A stretch of 27,358 bases of DNA, from NCBI GenBank assembly GCA_002368715.1, contig DFEO01000060.1, positions 1 through 27,358 on the forward strand, written 5' to 3'. The notes under the pieces are model-generated. The model worked only from the letters and a program-made list of their open reading frames with translations. It did not search any database and was not told the origin of the DNA. Below, piece by piece: positions 15,918 to 23,815 of this stretch (positions within the stretch are counted from its first letter, which is position 1; every line of letters begins with the position of its first letter). The translations under genes were made by a program, and so were the position numbers. The DNA comes from Ruminococcus sp. UBA3800. GTDB taxonomy: Bacteria; Bacillota; Clostridia; Oscillospirales; Ruminococcaceae.

Positions 15918-15950
15918 TGCGTACAGGGTACAAAAAAACAACCTGACGCA
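15918..15950 (+). promoter_or_regulatory. Leader hairpin directly before the DUF896 ribosome site
   Basis: TGCGT-A-CAGG (15918-15927) pairs with CCTGACGCA (15942-15950): 9 bp with one bulged A and an A-rich 14-base loop. AAAGGAG begins at the next base (15951). No T-tract follows, so it is not a terminator; stacking on the ribosome site suggests a possible translational control element or mRNA-stabilising stem. Confidence 0.5.
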
Positions 15951-15971
15951 AAAGGAGTCGTGTAAAAATTT

Positions 15972-16226
15972 ATGGAGAAAGAAAAGCTTAACCGATTGTC
16001 ATTGGAAGAGCTTACAGGCAGGATCAACAGATTCTCTGCGCTCTCGAGAGAGAGGGAGCTTAGCCCTGAGGAGGTTTCCGAAAGGGAGGGGCTTCGTATG
16101 GAATACCGCAGGAGATTTCGTGCGAATCTGACTGCACAGCTTGAGCATACGACGATCGTCGAGCCTGACGGTTCGAGAATTAAGGTTTCGGATATGAAAC
16201 GCAGCGGGGAGGATAATACGAAGTGA
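15972..16226 (+). CDS. DUF896 (YnzC-like) small protein
   Basis: An 84-residue protein of the DUF896 family, short helical-hairpin proteins of Firmicutes such as Bacillus YnzC, which is associated with the SOS operon. Recognised by INRFSALSRERELSPEEVSE followed by REGLRMEYRRRFRANL, then a conserved VEPDGSRIK near the C-terminus. The molecular role of the family is unknown. The ATG is 14 bases past GGAG, longer than usual, and no other start fits. The stop TGA overlaps the GTG of the next gene (GTGA), so it is coupled to the WYL regulator. Unlike Bacillus, no lexA is beside it. Confidence 0.85.
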   Translation: MEKEKLNRLSLEELTGRINRFSALSRERELSPEEVSEREGLRMEYRRRFRANLTAQLEHTTIVEPDGSRIKVSDMKRSGEDNTK

Positions 16227-17206
16227 CAGGACTATCAAGACAGAAGCAGAAGCTGTTGTTTATGAAGCAGCTTTTTGAGCGCAGGACCGATGACAAGCAC
16301 ACACTTACAGGAAACAGGCTCATCGAGATCCTGGGAGAAAACGGCATAAAGGCCGAAAGAAAGACCATTTACGACGATATAAAAACGCTGTGTGACAGCG
16401 GTATGGATATAGAAACGACCAAGGACGGTCATTCTAATGCTTACTATCTTGCGGACAGGCTTTTCCAGGATGAAGAGCTCTATGTCCTGGCTGACGCTGT
16501 CGCTTCGAGCAGGTTTTTGACACAGAAGAAGTCGAAGGACCTGATAAAGAAGCTTCAGCAGCTGACCTCGGATTATAAGGCAAAGGATCTGAGAAGAGTG
16601 GTCTATGTCGAAAACAGGACAAAGACCTTCAACGAGCAGATCTACTATGCTATAAATAAGATACAGGAGGGTATCTTCACCCAGTCTCAGATACGGTTCA
16701 AATATTTTGAGTATACCGTTGAGAAGAAAAAGCAGCTAAAGCACGGCGGTGAAGTTTACAGTGTGTCGCCCTATGCACTTGTGTGGGAGAACGACAACTA
16801 CTATCTTGTATGTTACAGCGAGAAGCACGACAACATCTCACGCTTCAGGGTGGACAGGATGACCCAGGTGGATATCACCGAGCTTCCTGCGAGAGACCTT
16901 TCCGACGAAGAGCAGGAAATGGTCAACAATCTTCAGAGCATTTACGGGATGTACGGCGGAGAGCTGATGGAGCTCAAGCTCCAGTTTGACAACTCGCTTA
17001 TAAATGTCGTTATGGACAGGTTCGGCGAAAAGACCATCTGCCACAAAAATTCCGAAAGCACGTTCTACATAAACCGAGAGGTACAGATAGCGCCGACATT
17101 CTGGGGCTGGCTGTTCCAGTTCGGTGACAAGGCAAAGATACTCGAGCCTGCAAGCGCTGTCGAGCTTGCAAAGCAGCAGCTTTCAAAGATCTCCTCAAAT
17201 TACTGA
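16223..17206 (+). CDS. WYL-domain transcriptional regulator
   Basis: A 327-residue regulator with an N-terminal winged HTH (about 8-75; ERKTIYDDIKTL is the recognition part), a WYL domain (about 135-215) and a C-terminal WCX extension (about 235-320). The WYL core reads VSPYALVWENDNYYLVCY (181-198), with Trp188, Tyr194 and Leu195, and RFRVDRM (207-213) completes it. WYL proteins often bind nucleic acid or nucleotide ligands and control DNA damage or defence genes. The start is GTG at 16223, overlapping the DUF896 stop; GGGGAGG is 12 bases upstream. No defence genes are nearby in this window. A terminator follows 8 bases after the stop. Confidence 0.92.
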   Translation: MTGLSRQKQKLLFMKQLFERRTDDKHTLTGNRLIEILGENGIKAERKTIYDDIKTLCDSGMDIETTKDGHSNAYYLADRLFQDEELYVLADAVASSRFLTQKKSKDLIKKLQQLTSDYKAKDLRRVVYVENRTKTFNEQIYYAINKIQEGIFTQSQIRFKYFEYTVEKKKQLKHGGEVYSVSPYALVWENDNYYLVCYSEKHDNISRFRVDRMTQVDITELPARDLSDEEQEMVNNLQSIYGMYGGELMELKLQFDNSLINVVMDRFGEKTICHKNSESTFYINREVQIAPTFWGWLFQFGDKAKILEPASAVELAKQQLSKISSNY

Positions 17207-17214
17207 TATACGCA

Positions 17215-17247
17215 GACCGGAGAGCATCATCGCTCTTCGGTCTTTTT
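17215..17247 (+). terminator. Rho-independent terminator after the WYL regulator
   Basis: GACCGGAGAGC pairs with GCTCTTCGGTC (11 bp, one G-U pair), loop of 6, then TTTTT. The right stem arm and T-tract lie inside the last codons of the convergent transporter gene (stop at 17229-17227), so this sequence is both coding on one strand and terminator on the other. It lacks a T-tract on the minus strand. Confidence 0.87.
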
Positions 17248-18177
17248 GTCGTCAAAACGCCTGAATATGCCTGCCAGCACAGCGCCCGAGATATTATGCC
17301 ATACCGAGAAGATCGCTCCGGGGACAGTTGCCATGGCAAGCTTCGGAAAAGCCCCTGCCGCAAGGCTGGTGGCCAGGCCGCTGTTCTGCATACCGATCTC
17401 GATGGAGAGAGCCTTGCTCTTTGACATATCGAGCCTGAGCACCCTTGCGAGCAAAAAGCCGCAGACATAGCCGAGAATATTGTGAAGGATGACCACAGCA
17501 AACACTACTATGCCCGTTTCAAATATCCTTTCGCTGTTGTGAGAAACGACACAGGCAACTATAAGACAGATAGCCGTAACGGATACGACAGGCAGACAGG
17601 TCTTGACCGTTTTGCGAACGTGCTTGCCAAGGAACCTGTTTATGATAAAGCCTGCCGCAAGAGGTATTATCACGACCTGGATTATCGACAGGAACATCGC
17701 CCAGACATCCACCTTTACAGTGGTCCTCAGCAGAACATAGCTGATAAGCGGTGTCAGAAACGGCGCAAGCAGAGTGTTGACGGATGTCATCCCCACAGAA
17801 AGAGCGACATCGCCCTTTGAAAGATAGGTCATAACGTTGCTGGCCGTTCCGCCCGGACAGGTACCCACAAGTATAACGCCTGCTGTCAGCGCTGTTCCAA
17901 GCCCGAACCCTTTGCTGAGGCCGAAAGCCAGCAGCGGCATTATCGTAAACTGTGCAAGACAGCCGACAAGGATGTCCTTAGGTCTTGTGAACACCAGCCT
18001 GAAATCGTTAAGATCAAGGGTCAGTCCCATTCCGAGCATAACTATCATAAGAAGATAGTTTATCCAGGATGTGTCTATCCACAGCGCAGACTTAGGAACA
18101 AAAAGTGCCAGCGCCGCCACAGCCACCACTACAAACGCCATATACTTTCCTATCACCGCCGAGATCTTTTCAAGCAT
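17227..18177 (-). CDS. Bile acid:sodium symporter-family transporter
   Basis: A 316-residue BASS-family protein with nine or ten membrane helices. GTCPGGTASNVMTYLSKGD (105-123) is the signature of the family at the crossover of the transport core. Bacterial members carry bile acids, pantothenate precursors or other organic anions with sodium; the substrate here cannot be assigned. The ATG at 18177 follows AAGGGGA, and the gene lies 17 bases after radA, so it is likely the last gene of the cotH-radA unit. The charged tail DDKKTEER is encoded by the same bases as the neighbouring terminator. Confidence 0.88.
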   Translation of the reverse strand: MLEKISAVIGKYMAFVVVAVAALALFVPKSALWIDTSWINYLLMIVMLGMGLTLDLNDFRLVFTRPKDILVGCLAQFTIMPLLAFGLSKGFGLGTALTAGVILVGTCPGGTASNVMTYLSKGDVALSVGMTSVNTLLAPFLTPLISYVLLRTTVKVDVWAMFLSIIQVVIIPLAAGFIINRFLGKHVRKTVKTCLPVVSVTAICLIVACVVSHNSERIFETGIVVFAVVILHNILGYVCGFLLARVLRLDMSKSKALSIEIGMQNSGLATSLAAGAFPKLAMATVPGAIFSVWHNISGAVLAGIFRRFDDKKTEER

Positions 18178-18194
18178 CTTTAAGCATCCCCTTG

Positions 18195-19565
18195 TCAGTT
18201 AATATTTGAAAGCGCCTGCTTTATCGACCTTACGGGTATCACCTGCATATTGAAAGCATCAAGATCGAGCCCCCTCACCGACTGGGCAGGCACTATACAT
18301 TTCTCAAAGCCCATCCGTTCGCATTCGCTGAGCCTTCTCCGGCAGTCTGTTATGCCCCGAAGCTCTCCTGCAAGCCCTATCTCGCCCATAGCGATGAGCT
18401 TGTCATCTATGACCTTGTCGGTAAGGGTGGAATAAAGCGCCATAAGAACAGACAGGTCAGCGGCCGTATCATCGAGCCTTATGCCGCCGACAATGTTTAT
18501 GTAAACATCAAGCCCGCCCACATAATAGCCGAGCCTTTTTTCCATAACAGCTATCAGCATCGACATACGGTAATAGTCAAAGCCGTTGGCTGTCCTTTTG
18601 GGAACTGCCGCTGCGCTCTTTGCAGCCAGCGCCTGCACCTCTGCCATTATGGGACGTGTGCCCTCCATTATGCAGCACACACAGGTGCCGGAAACATTTG
18701 TTGGCCTGCCCTCAAGAAATATCATCGAAGGATTATCCACCTCAACGAGCCCCTTGTCCGCCATTTCAAACATACCTATCTCGTTTGTCGAGCCGAAACG
18801 GTTCTTCACTGCCCTGAGGATGCGATAGCTCAGACTTCTCTGCCCCTCAAAATAGAGCACGCAGTCCACGATATGCTCCATCACCTTCGGTCCTGCGATA
18901 GCGCCGTCCTTGTTTACATGGCCGACTATAAAAAACGGTATCTCCTCGCCCTTGGCGGTCCTCATAAAAAGGTTCGTACATTCTCTCACCTGAGAAACGC
19001 TGCCCTGCGCCGAGCTTATCGAGGATATGCTCATTGTCTGTATCGAGTCGATGATAACTATCTCGGGCTTTTCCTTTGCCGCCACCGAGCATATCTCCTC
19101 GGCATCGCTGCAGGCGAGCAGATAGAGATTGGGCGTCTTCACACCAAGCCTGTCGGCTCTTAGCTTTATCTGCCTTACAGACTCCTCTCCCGAGACATAG
19201 AGTATAGTATGATCCTTCCCGAGATACTCGCATATCTGCAAAAGGATCGTCGATTTTCCTATCCCGGGTTCTCCGCCCAGAAGCACCAGCGACCCCTTTA
19301 CCAGACCGCCGCCAAGCACCCTGTCAAGTTCTCCCAGCCCTGTCATGAACCTGACTTCTCTGTTTTTGGCATCAACATCTCCCAGCACGGTTATCCGGTC
19401 GGAAACGTCCTTTATCTGGGCCTTTGCAGAGGTCTTTGACGACTTTACCTTAACGGCCTCCACCTCGTCAAAGGTGTTCCACTCTCCGCACTCGGGGCAT
19501 TTTCCGTTCCATTTTGAAGTTTCAAATCCGCAGCTGCGGCAGACATAGGATATATTTTTAGCCAT
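18195..19565 (-). CDS. radA: DNA repair protein RadA (Sms)
   Basis: Hexameric helicase that helps branch migration in recombination and repair. A zinc finger (Cys9, Cys12, Cys23, Cys26), RecA-like ATPase with Walker A GEPGIGKS (98-105), the RadA-specific KNRFG (254-258), and a Lon-protease-like C-terminal domain (about 275-456) are all present. The start is the ATG at 19565, because AAAGGAG lies 7 bases upstream; an upstream TTG frame merely reads through that ribosome site. 456 residues is the usual length. It lies 50 bases after cotH with no promoter seen between. Confidence 0.97.
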   Translation of the reverse strand: MAKNISYVCRSCGFETSKWNGKCPECGEWNTFDEVEAVKVKSSKTSAKAQIKDVSDRITVLGDVDAKNREVRFMTGLGELDRVLGGGLVKGSLVLLGGEPGIGKSTILLQICEYLGKDHTILYVSGEESVRQIKLRADRLGVKTPNLYLLACSDAEEICSVAAKEKPEIVIIDSIQTMSISSISSAQGSVSQVRECTNLFMRTAKGEEIPFFIVGHVNKDGAIAGPKVMEHIVDCVLYFEGQRSLSYRILRAVKNRFGSTNEIGMFEMADKGLVEVDNPSMIFLEGRPTNVSGTCVCCIMEGTRPIMAEVQALAAKSAAAVPKRTANGFDYYRMSMLIAVMEKRLGYYVGGLDVYINIVGGIRLDDTAADLSVLMALYSTLTDKVIDDKLIAMGEIGLAGELRGITDCRRRLSECERMGFEKCIVPAQSVRGLDLDAFNMQVIPVRSIKQALSNIN

Positions 19566-19615
19566 AGATACGCTCCTTTTCAAAGAATGAAACTGTCTTG
19601 CCCGATATCACGAGT

Positions 19616-22012
19616 CTAGTTCTTTTCAAACACAGCCTTGACATTAAGGTCGGCAGATACGGTGATCTCTGCCTGCTTGTCCGTGCCGTCTATGCCCTCC
19701 CAGTGGTCAAAATGCCAGCCGTCCCGGGCTTTTGCAGTCAGGGTAAAGGCGCATCCGTCATAATACTCCTGGATCTGCGCTTCGCCTATCGGGGTGCGGT
19801 CGATATATATCTCGCCCTCGCCCTTTGTTTCAAAGATAATAGTTCGCTTTTTACCAAGGTCAAACTGCTGCTCGACAGCGCTGCAAACGAGCTTCATCCT
19901 TCTTTTGAAGAAAGAATCCATCCTCTCCAGCATCAGGTCACAGGCATTTGCCTTGTTTGCCCAGGTGTGAAAGCGTTTATAATAGTTGTCCAGCTCCGCA
20001 TAGTAGTCTTCCTTGAAGCTGCCAAGCGTTCTCACATAGTTTTCATAGCTGTAATTCATATTCCCAAGCTTCATAAGCTCGGTCACAAGCTTCATTGAAA
20101 ACTCTTTATTCTCTATTAGCGCTGTTATCAGCGGCTCTATCCCCTCTCCGCTGCGCTCATATAAATAGGTAAAAATGCTCTTTCGTGTGTTCTTGTTATT
20201 ATAGTGGTCGCAGGACGACTCGGTGTCAAACAGATAGAAGCGCCACCTTCCGTCCGAGAAGGTGCCCTCCTTGCCTATCTTTCTTGTGCGCCAGCAGGCA
20301 TAGTTATTCTGGGGCCAGTCTGTGTTGAAGATATACATCTGTGTCGCACAATACTGGGCGAAATTGTCCATATCCAGCATCATGGATGCTTTTTTATAGT
20401 TTGCATCGTCGCTCATCGGATTGCCGGTGATAAAGTCGGTCATCTGCTCGAATTCAGCCATATCCGACTCCAGCCCGATATCGACCTCTCCGCTCTTGAT
20501 GCAGACCACATCGTCCTCGTCAACGCCGTATTTGTCGGCAAAATAGTCCTCACTGTAATCCTGTGTCAGAGAATACAGCCCCCAGTATTCGCCGTCGATA
20601 AACAAAACGCAGGCGTGTGTCTGCTGGGTGTCCGGCAGACGTTCGCTGACCATCGACTGGAGCATGGGGTCTTTGAATTTCGAGTAGTTGGTATCGTTGC
20701 CGCCATTTCTGAGCACAAGTGTGTCAAACTCTTTTATAAGCTTGCCGTCGGCTCCTAAGGCACCTGCAAACAGCGGAGCCTCAAAGGTCTTGGCGCCGTA
20801 GCTGCTCCTTGCGTAAAAACGCAGCGACTTCTGATATTCGGCTCTTGACCAGCCGCCCTGGATCCTCATACCGCAGTCCTGTGAAAGGAGCCTGCTGCCA
20901 TTTTCGGCATAAAGCTCGATATGGCATTCTCTCTCCCATTCTCTGCCCCGCTGATTATAGTTTGCAGGAACAGAGCCGTTTTTCGGCACACTTTCGTGGG
21001 TGGAGCTGTACTGGTCGAACACCTTGCCAAGCGTATATATGCCCGTGTCATAGTCAAACAGATCCTCAGGGTCGGTGACGACGGAAACAACAGGCAGACC
21101 GTTGTGGTTTTTCAGAACATCTCCCACAAAATAGGTTGCAGTAACTGTCCTGCCGAATTTTCCCGAGGAGCCCTTTGCACAGGCACGGATGACCGTTGCC
21201 TTGTCCACATCATCATCCTTCGGAAAGAACACCTTGCCCTCGTTATAATCGTTCGTGATAAGCTGGGGGTCTATTGCCGAAAGAACGTTTTTATCGCCTT
21301 TGCGGTCGGTTATCTTTATGGGCTTTTTATACTGCTTCCTTGTGTCAGAGGTCTCGGGGTCGGTGCCGTCGGTGGTATAGTAAATGGTCTGTCCCTTTGC
21401 GGCGGAAAGCTTGAGCGAGAACTCTTTTTCATAATAGCCGCCCTGCTTTGAAAAACGGACCGTGTCACCGACCGTCTCTTTTTTGTTTTTCTCTGCCGGT
21501 GTGGGCTCGCTTACAAAAAAGCTTCCGTTTTCGTCCCGTGAATAGCTCACATGGCTGTCAAGCTGCGGCAGCTCCACCGTGCATACCTCGCTGCCGTTAT
21601 AAAGCAGGGTTATCTTGTCCTCGCCGCTCTTGGATATATTGAAGTCGGCATGGGCGCCGTCAAAGCCTTTGTCAAAGCCAGCCTTCGAGCAGTAGACCAC
21701 CAGATATTCCCCTGCCTCTATGCTCACACCGTCAAGAGAAGCAGTCTCAGAGCCGTTTTTGCAAAGAGAGAAGCCGTCCAGCGACTGTTTTTTGTCATCG
21801 GCATTATAAAGCTCTATCCAATCACAGGTATCCCCCGTGAGATCTGTTACAGCAGCAGCCTTATCACCTGCCGCATTTGAAGGCGATATCTCGTTTATAT
21901 AAACATCGGGGTGCCAGAGCCACAGCCAGAGCACGAACCCCAGCAGCCCTGCCAGCGCTGCGCTCAGCCCGACGATAATAGCGATCTTGTGTTTTTTCCT
22001 ATGCTTCAGCAC
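19616..22012 (-). CDS. Membrane-anchored CotH-family protein with lamin-tail and InlB-like domains
   Basis: A 798-residue surface protein. A single N-terminal helix (about 9-33) is followed by a lamin-tail-like domain (37-150: VYINEISPSN, CDWIELYN), a chitobiase C-terminal-like domain (185-300: IYYTTDGTDPE), a CotH kinase-like domain (about 305-700) and an InlB-type repeat at the end (725-798: GWHFDHWEG, VKAVFEKN). In the CotH domain GMRIQGGWSRAEYQKSLRF (381-399), RNGGND (435-440), TDWPQNNYACWR (564-575) and LFDTES (594-599) are conserved. CotH proteins can phosphorylate proteins and occur in ruminococcal cellulosome loci; no dockerin is seen here. The GTG at 22012 is chosen since GGGGGG lies just upstream and the promoter start site falls too close to the earlier ATG (22033). 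Confidence 0.88.
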   Translation of the reverse strand: MLKHRKKHKIAIIVGLSAALAGLLGFVLWLWLWHPDVYINEISPSNAAGDKAAAVTDLTGDTCDWIELYNADDKKQSLDGFSLCKNGSETASLDGVSIEAGEYLVVYCSKAGFDKGFDGAHADFNISKSGEDKITLLYNGSEVCTVELPQLDSHVSYSRDENGSFFVSEPTPAEKNKKETVGDTVRFSKQGGYYEKEFSLKLSAAKGQTIYYTTDGTDPETSDTRKQYKKPIKITDRKGDKNVLSAIDPQLITNDYNEGKVFFPKDDDVDKATVIRACAKGSSGKFGRTVTATYFVGDVLKNHNGLPVVSVVTDPEDLFDYDTGIYTLGKVFDQYSSTHESVPKNGSVPANYNQRGREWERECHIELYAENGSRLLSQDCGMRIQGGWSRAEYQKSLRFYARSSYGAKTFEAPLFAGALGADGKLIKEFDTLVLRNGGNDTNYSKFKDPMLQSMVSERLPDTQQTHACVLFIDGEYWGLYSLTQDYSEDYFADKYGVDEDDVVCIKSGEVDIGLESDMAEFEQMTDFITGNPMSDDANYKKASMMLDMDNFAQYCATQMYIFNTDWPQNNYACWRTRKIGKEGTFSDGRWRFYLFDTESSCDHYNNKNTRKSIFTYLYERSGEGIEPLITALIENKEFSMKLVTELMKLGNMNYSYENYVRTLGSFKEDYYAELDNYYKRFHTWANKANACDLMLERMDSFFKRRMKLVCSAVEQQFDLGKKRTIIFETKGEGEIYIDRTPIGEAQIQEYYDGCAFTLTAKARDGWHFDHWEGIDGTDKQAEITVSADLNVKAVFEKN

Positions 22013-22047
22013 TGACACCCCCCATAAAAGCATTCATAGCCTTTGTG

Positions 22048-22076
22048 ATTATACCACATTATTCGAAAAAAGTAAA
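22048..22076 (-). promoter_or_regulatory. Extended -10 promoter for cotH-radA-transporter
   Basis: On the minus strand TTTACT (22076-22071), 17 bases, TATAAT (22053-22048), with TGG before the -10 giving a TGn extension. Transcription should start near 22041, about 29 bases before the GTG start. The 180 bases from 22077 to 22258, between this promoter and that of trkA, hold no gene that I can see, only an imperfect inverted repeat of TTTATAAGC. Confidence 0.78.
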
Positions 22077-22258
22077 GAGGAAGCTGCTGTTCTCTGCAAA
22101 GATCCCGATACGAGGAAGCCGGCATTTATAAAGCACACAGACTGAATACTGCACAGCTGCTTATAAAAACCGATCATCATAGGGTGTAAGCATAGGCTGA
22201 CGTCTTTGTGACAGTTTGGGGTTTATAATATGTTTACTTTGTGTTAATTGCGTATTCA

Positions 22259-22288
22259 TTGCTAGGTGGTAAAGTAATATGATATAAT
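22259..22288 (+). promoter_or_regulatory. Extended -10 promoter for trkA-trkH
   Basis: TTGCTA (22259-22264), 18 bases, TATAAT (22283-22288), preceded by TGA as a TGn extension. Transcription would start near 22295, giving a leader of about 100 bases. A second TATAAT at 22297-22302 has no fitting -35. Confidence 0.8.
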
Positions 22289-22307
22289 AGTATGCTTATA
22301 ATGGAAT

Positions 22308-22375
22308 ATTGTGTCGGAATGCTCTGAAAAACAGCCGGGGCACACACGAAAACCGGCTGCATGAGCATACACAAT
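22308..22375 (+). promoter_or_regulatory. Structured 5' leader RNA of trkA (candidate cis-regulatory element)
   Basis: Three nested perfect helices in line. ATTGTGT (22308-22314) pairs with ACACAAT (22369-22375). ATGCTC (22319-22324) pairs with GAGCAT (22363-22368). CAGCCGG (22332-22338) pairs with CCGGCTG (22353-22359). Internal loops are CGGA on the left between the first two helices (nothing opposite), and 7 against 3 bases between the second and third; the end loop has 14 bases. The strong AGGAGG (22382-22387) begins 6 bases after the structure. No T-tract follows, so control, if any, would act on translation or stability. I do not recognise a known riboswitch class. Confidence 0.65.
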
Positions 22376-22395
22376 ACATTTAGGAGGATATAAAA

Positions 22396-23796
22396 ATGCC
22401 TGTGCTTAAACGAAGCCCGAAGCCCAAAGCAGGTCTTGACATCATTGTCGTAGGCTGCGGAAAGGTCGGGAGAACGCTTGTTGAGCAGCTTTCTGCCGAG
22501 GGCCACGACATAACGGTCATCGACCAGAACGCTCAGCGTGTGGCAGATGTGGCCGCTGCTTATGATGTTATGGGCGTGACCGGCAACGGTGCCAGCTTCA
22601 GCACCCTTATGGAAGCAGGGATAGAACGAGCAGATGTTATTATTGCCGTTACACAGACTGACGAGCTCAATCTGCTTTGCTGCACGGTAGCAAAGCGTGT
22701 TGCAAAGTGTTCGGCAATAGCAAGAGTAAGAAACCCCGACTATGGCAATGAGCTTTCTTATCTGCGTGAAAAGCTCGAGCTTGCAATGATAATGAACCCC
22801 GAGCTTGAAGCCGCAAGAGAAGCCGCAAGGATACTCTTCCTTCCCACAGCCCTCGAGGTAAACGCCTTTGCAAACGGACAGGCAGAGCTTATAACGTTCA
22901 AGCTCCCTGCCGACAATATTCTGGACGGCAAGGATCTGATGTCGCTCAGCAAGGTCACTCAGGCAAGCGTGCTCATCTGCGCTATCGAGCGTGGCGGCGA
23001 GGTCATGATTCCATCGGGTAGCTTTACTATCTGCGGCGGCGACACCGTTACCTTTGCGGCATCAAGAAGAGCTGCGGTAAAGTTTTTCTCGGATATCGGC
23101 ATAAAGACACATTCGGCCAAGAGCACGATGATAATAGGCGGCGGAAAGGCTGCATATTATCTTGCACAGAAGCTCATTGAGGGCGGTACCTCTGTCAAGA
23201 TAATCGAGCTCGACAGGCAGCGCTGCGAGGAGCTGAGCATCCTGCTGCCGAAGGCTGTTATCATCAACGGCGACGGCACCGATGTTGACCTTCTGAAGGA
23301 AGAGGGCATAGAATATGTCGAGTCCTTTGTTCCTCTGACAGGTATCGACGAGGAGAACGTGCTGCTCACGCTCCATGCAAGACAGATATCCGACGCAAAG
23401 GTCATAACAAAGATAAACCGCATCAACTTCAAGGACGTTATCAGCGGCCTTGATCTTGGGAGCGTCATATATCCGAGATACATAACCTCGGAGGCGATCA
23501 TCGGCTATGTGAGAGCCAAGACCGAATCGGGTGACAGCAATATCGAAACGCTGTATCACCTTTTCGACCACAGAGCCGAGGCTATCGAGTTCAAGGTCTA
23601 TGAGGACTCGGAGGTGACAGACACTCCGCTCATGGAGCTGGACCTCAGAAAGCACCTGCTGGTGGCCTTTATTAACCGAAAGGGCAAGATCATCATCCCC
23701 TCGGGTCAGGACTGTATAAAACGGGGCGACACGGTGATGATAGTTACCACTCACACAGGCTTTAACGATATTACAGATATACTCAGCGAGCACTGA
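22396..23796 (+). CDS. trkA: Trk potassium uptake system, NAD-binding protein TrkA
   Basis: Cytoplasmic gating subunit of the Trk/Ktr potassium transporter. It has two RCK repeats: the first Rossmann motif is GCGKVG (20-25), the second GGGKAA (248-253), each followed by an RCK-C domain. The second Rossmann motif is degenerate (GGGKAA rather than GxGxxG), which is common. RCK-C domains of Firmicutes homologues can bind cyclic di-AMP; whether this one does is not visible. 466 residues is normal for the full-length two-repeat type. ATG follows AGGAGG by 8 bases. trkH lies 19 bases downstream. Confidence 0.95.
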   Translation: MPVLKRSPKPKAGLDIIVVGCGKVGRTLVEQLSAEGHDITVIDQNAQRVADVAAAYDVMGVTGNGASFSTLMEAGIERADVIIAVTQTDELNLLCCTVAKRVAKCSAIARVRNPDYGNELSYLREKLELAMIMNPELEAAREAARILFLPTALEVNAFANGQAELITFKLPADNILDGKDLMSLSKVTQASVLICAIERGGEVMIPSGSFTICGGDTVTFAASRRAAVKFFSDIGIKTHSAKSTMIIGGGKAAYYLAQKLIEGGTSVKIIELDRQRCEELSILLPKAVIINGDGTDVDLLKEEGIEYVESFVPLTGIDEENVLLTLHARQISDAKVITKINRINFKDVISGLDLGSVIYPRYITSEAIIGYVRAKTESGDSNIETLYHLFDHRAEAIEFKVYEDSEVTDTPLMELDLRKHLLVAFINRKGKIIIPSGQDCIKRGDTVMIVTTHTGFNDITDILSEH

Positions 23797-23815
23797 CCAA
23801 GGAGCATTATTTTAT

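Noticed and set aside
22224..22302. Additional TATAAT hexamers at 22224-22229 and 22297-22302
   Set aside because: Neither has a plausible -35 at 16-18 bases, in contrast to the one at 22283-22288.
22308..22375. trkA leader as a ydaO cyclic-di-AMP riboswitch
   Set aside because: The known class is much longer with two pseudo-symmetric ligand sites; this 68-base single stem does not fit.
23062..23793. 243-codon minus-strand frame opposite trkA
   Set aside because: It lies within the conserved trkA coding region on the other strand, and its translation shows no domain; a shadow of codon bias.
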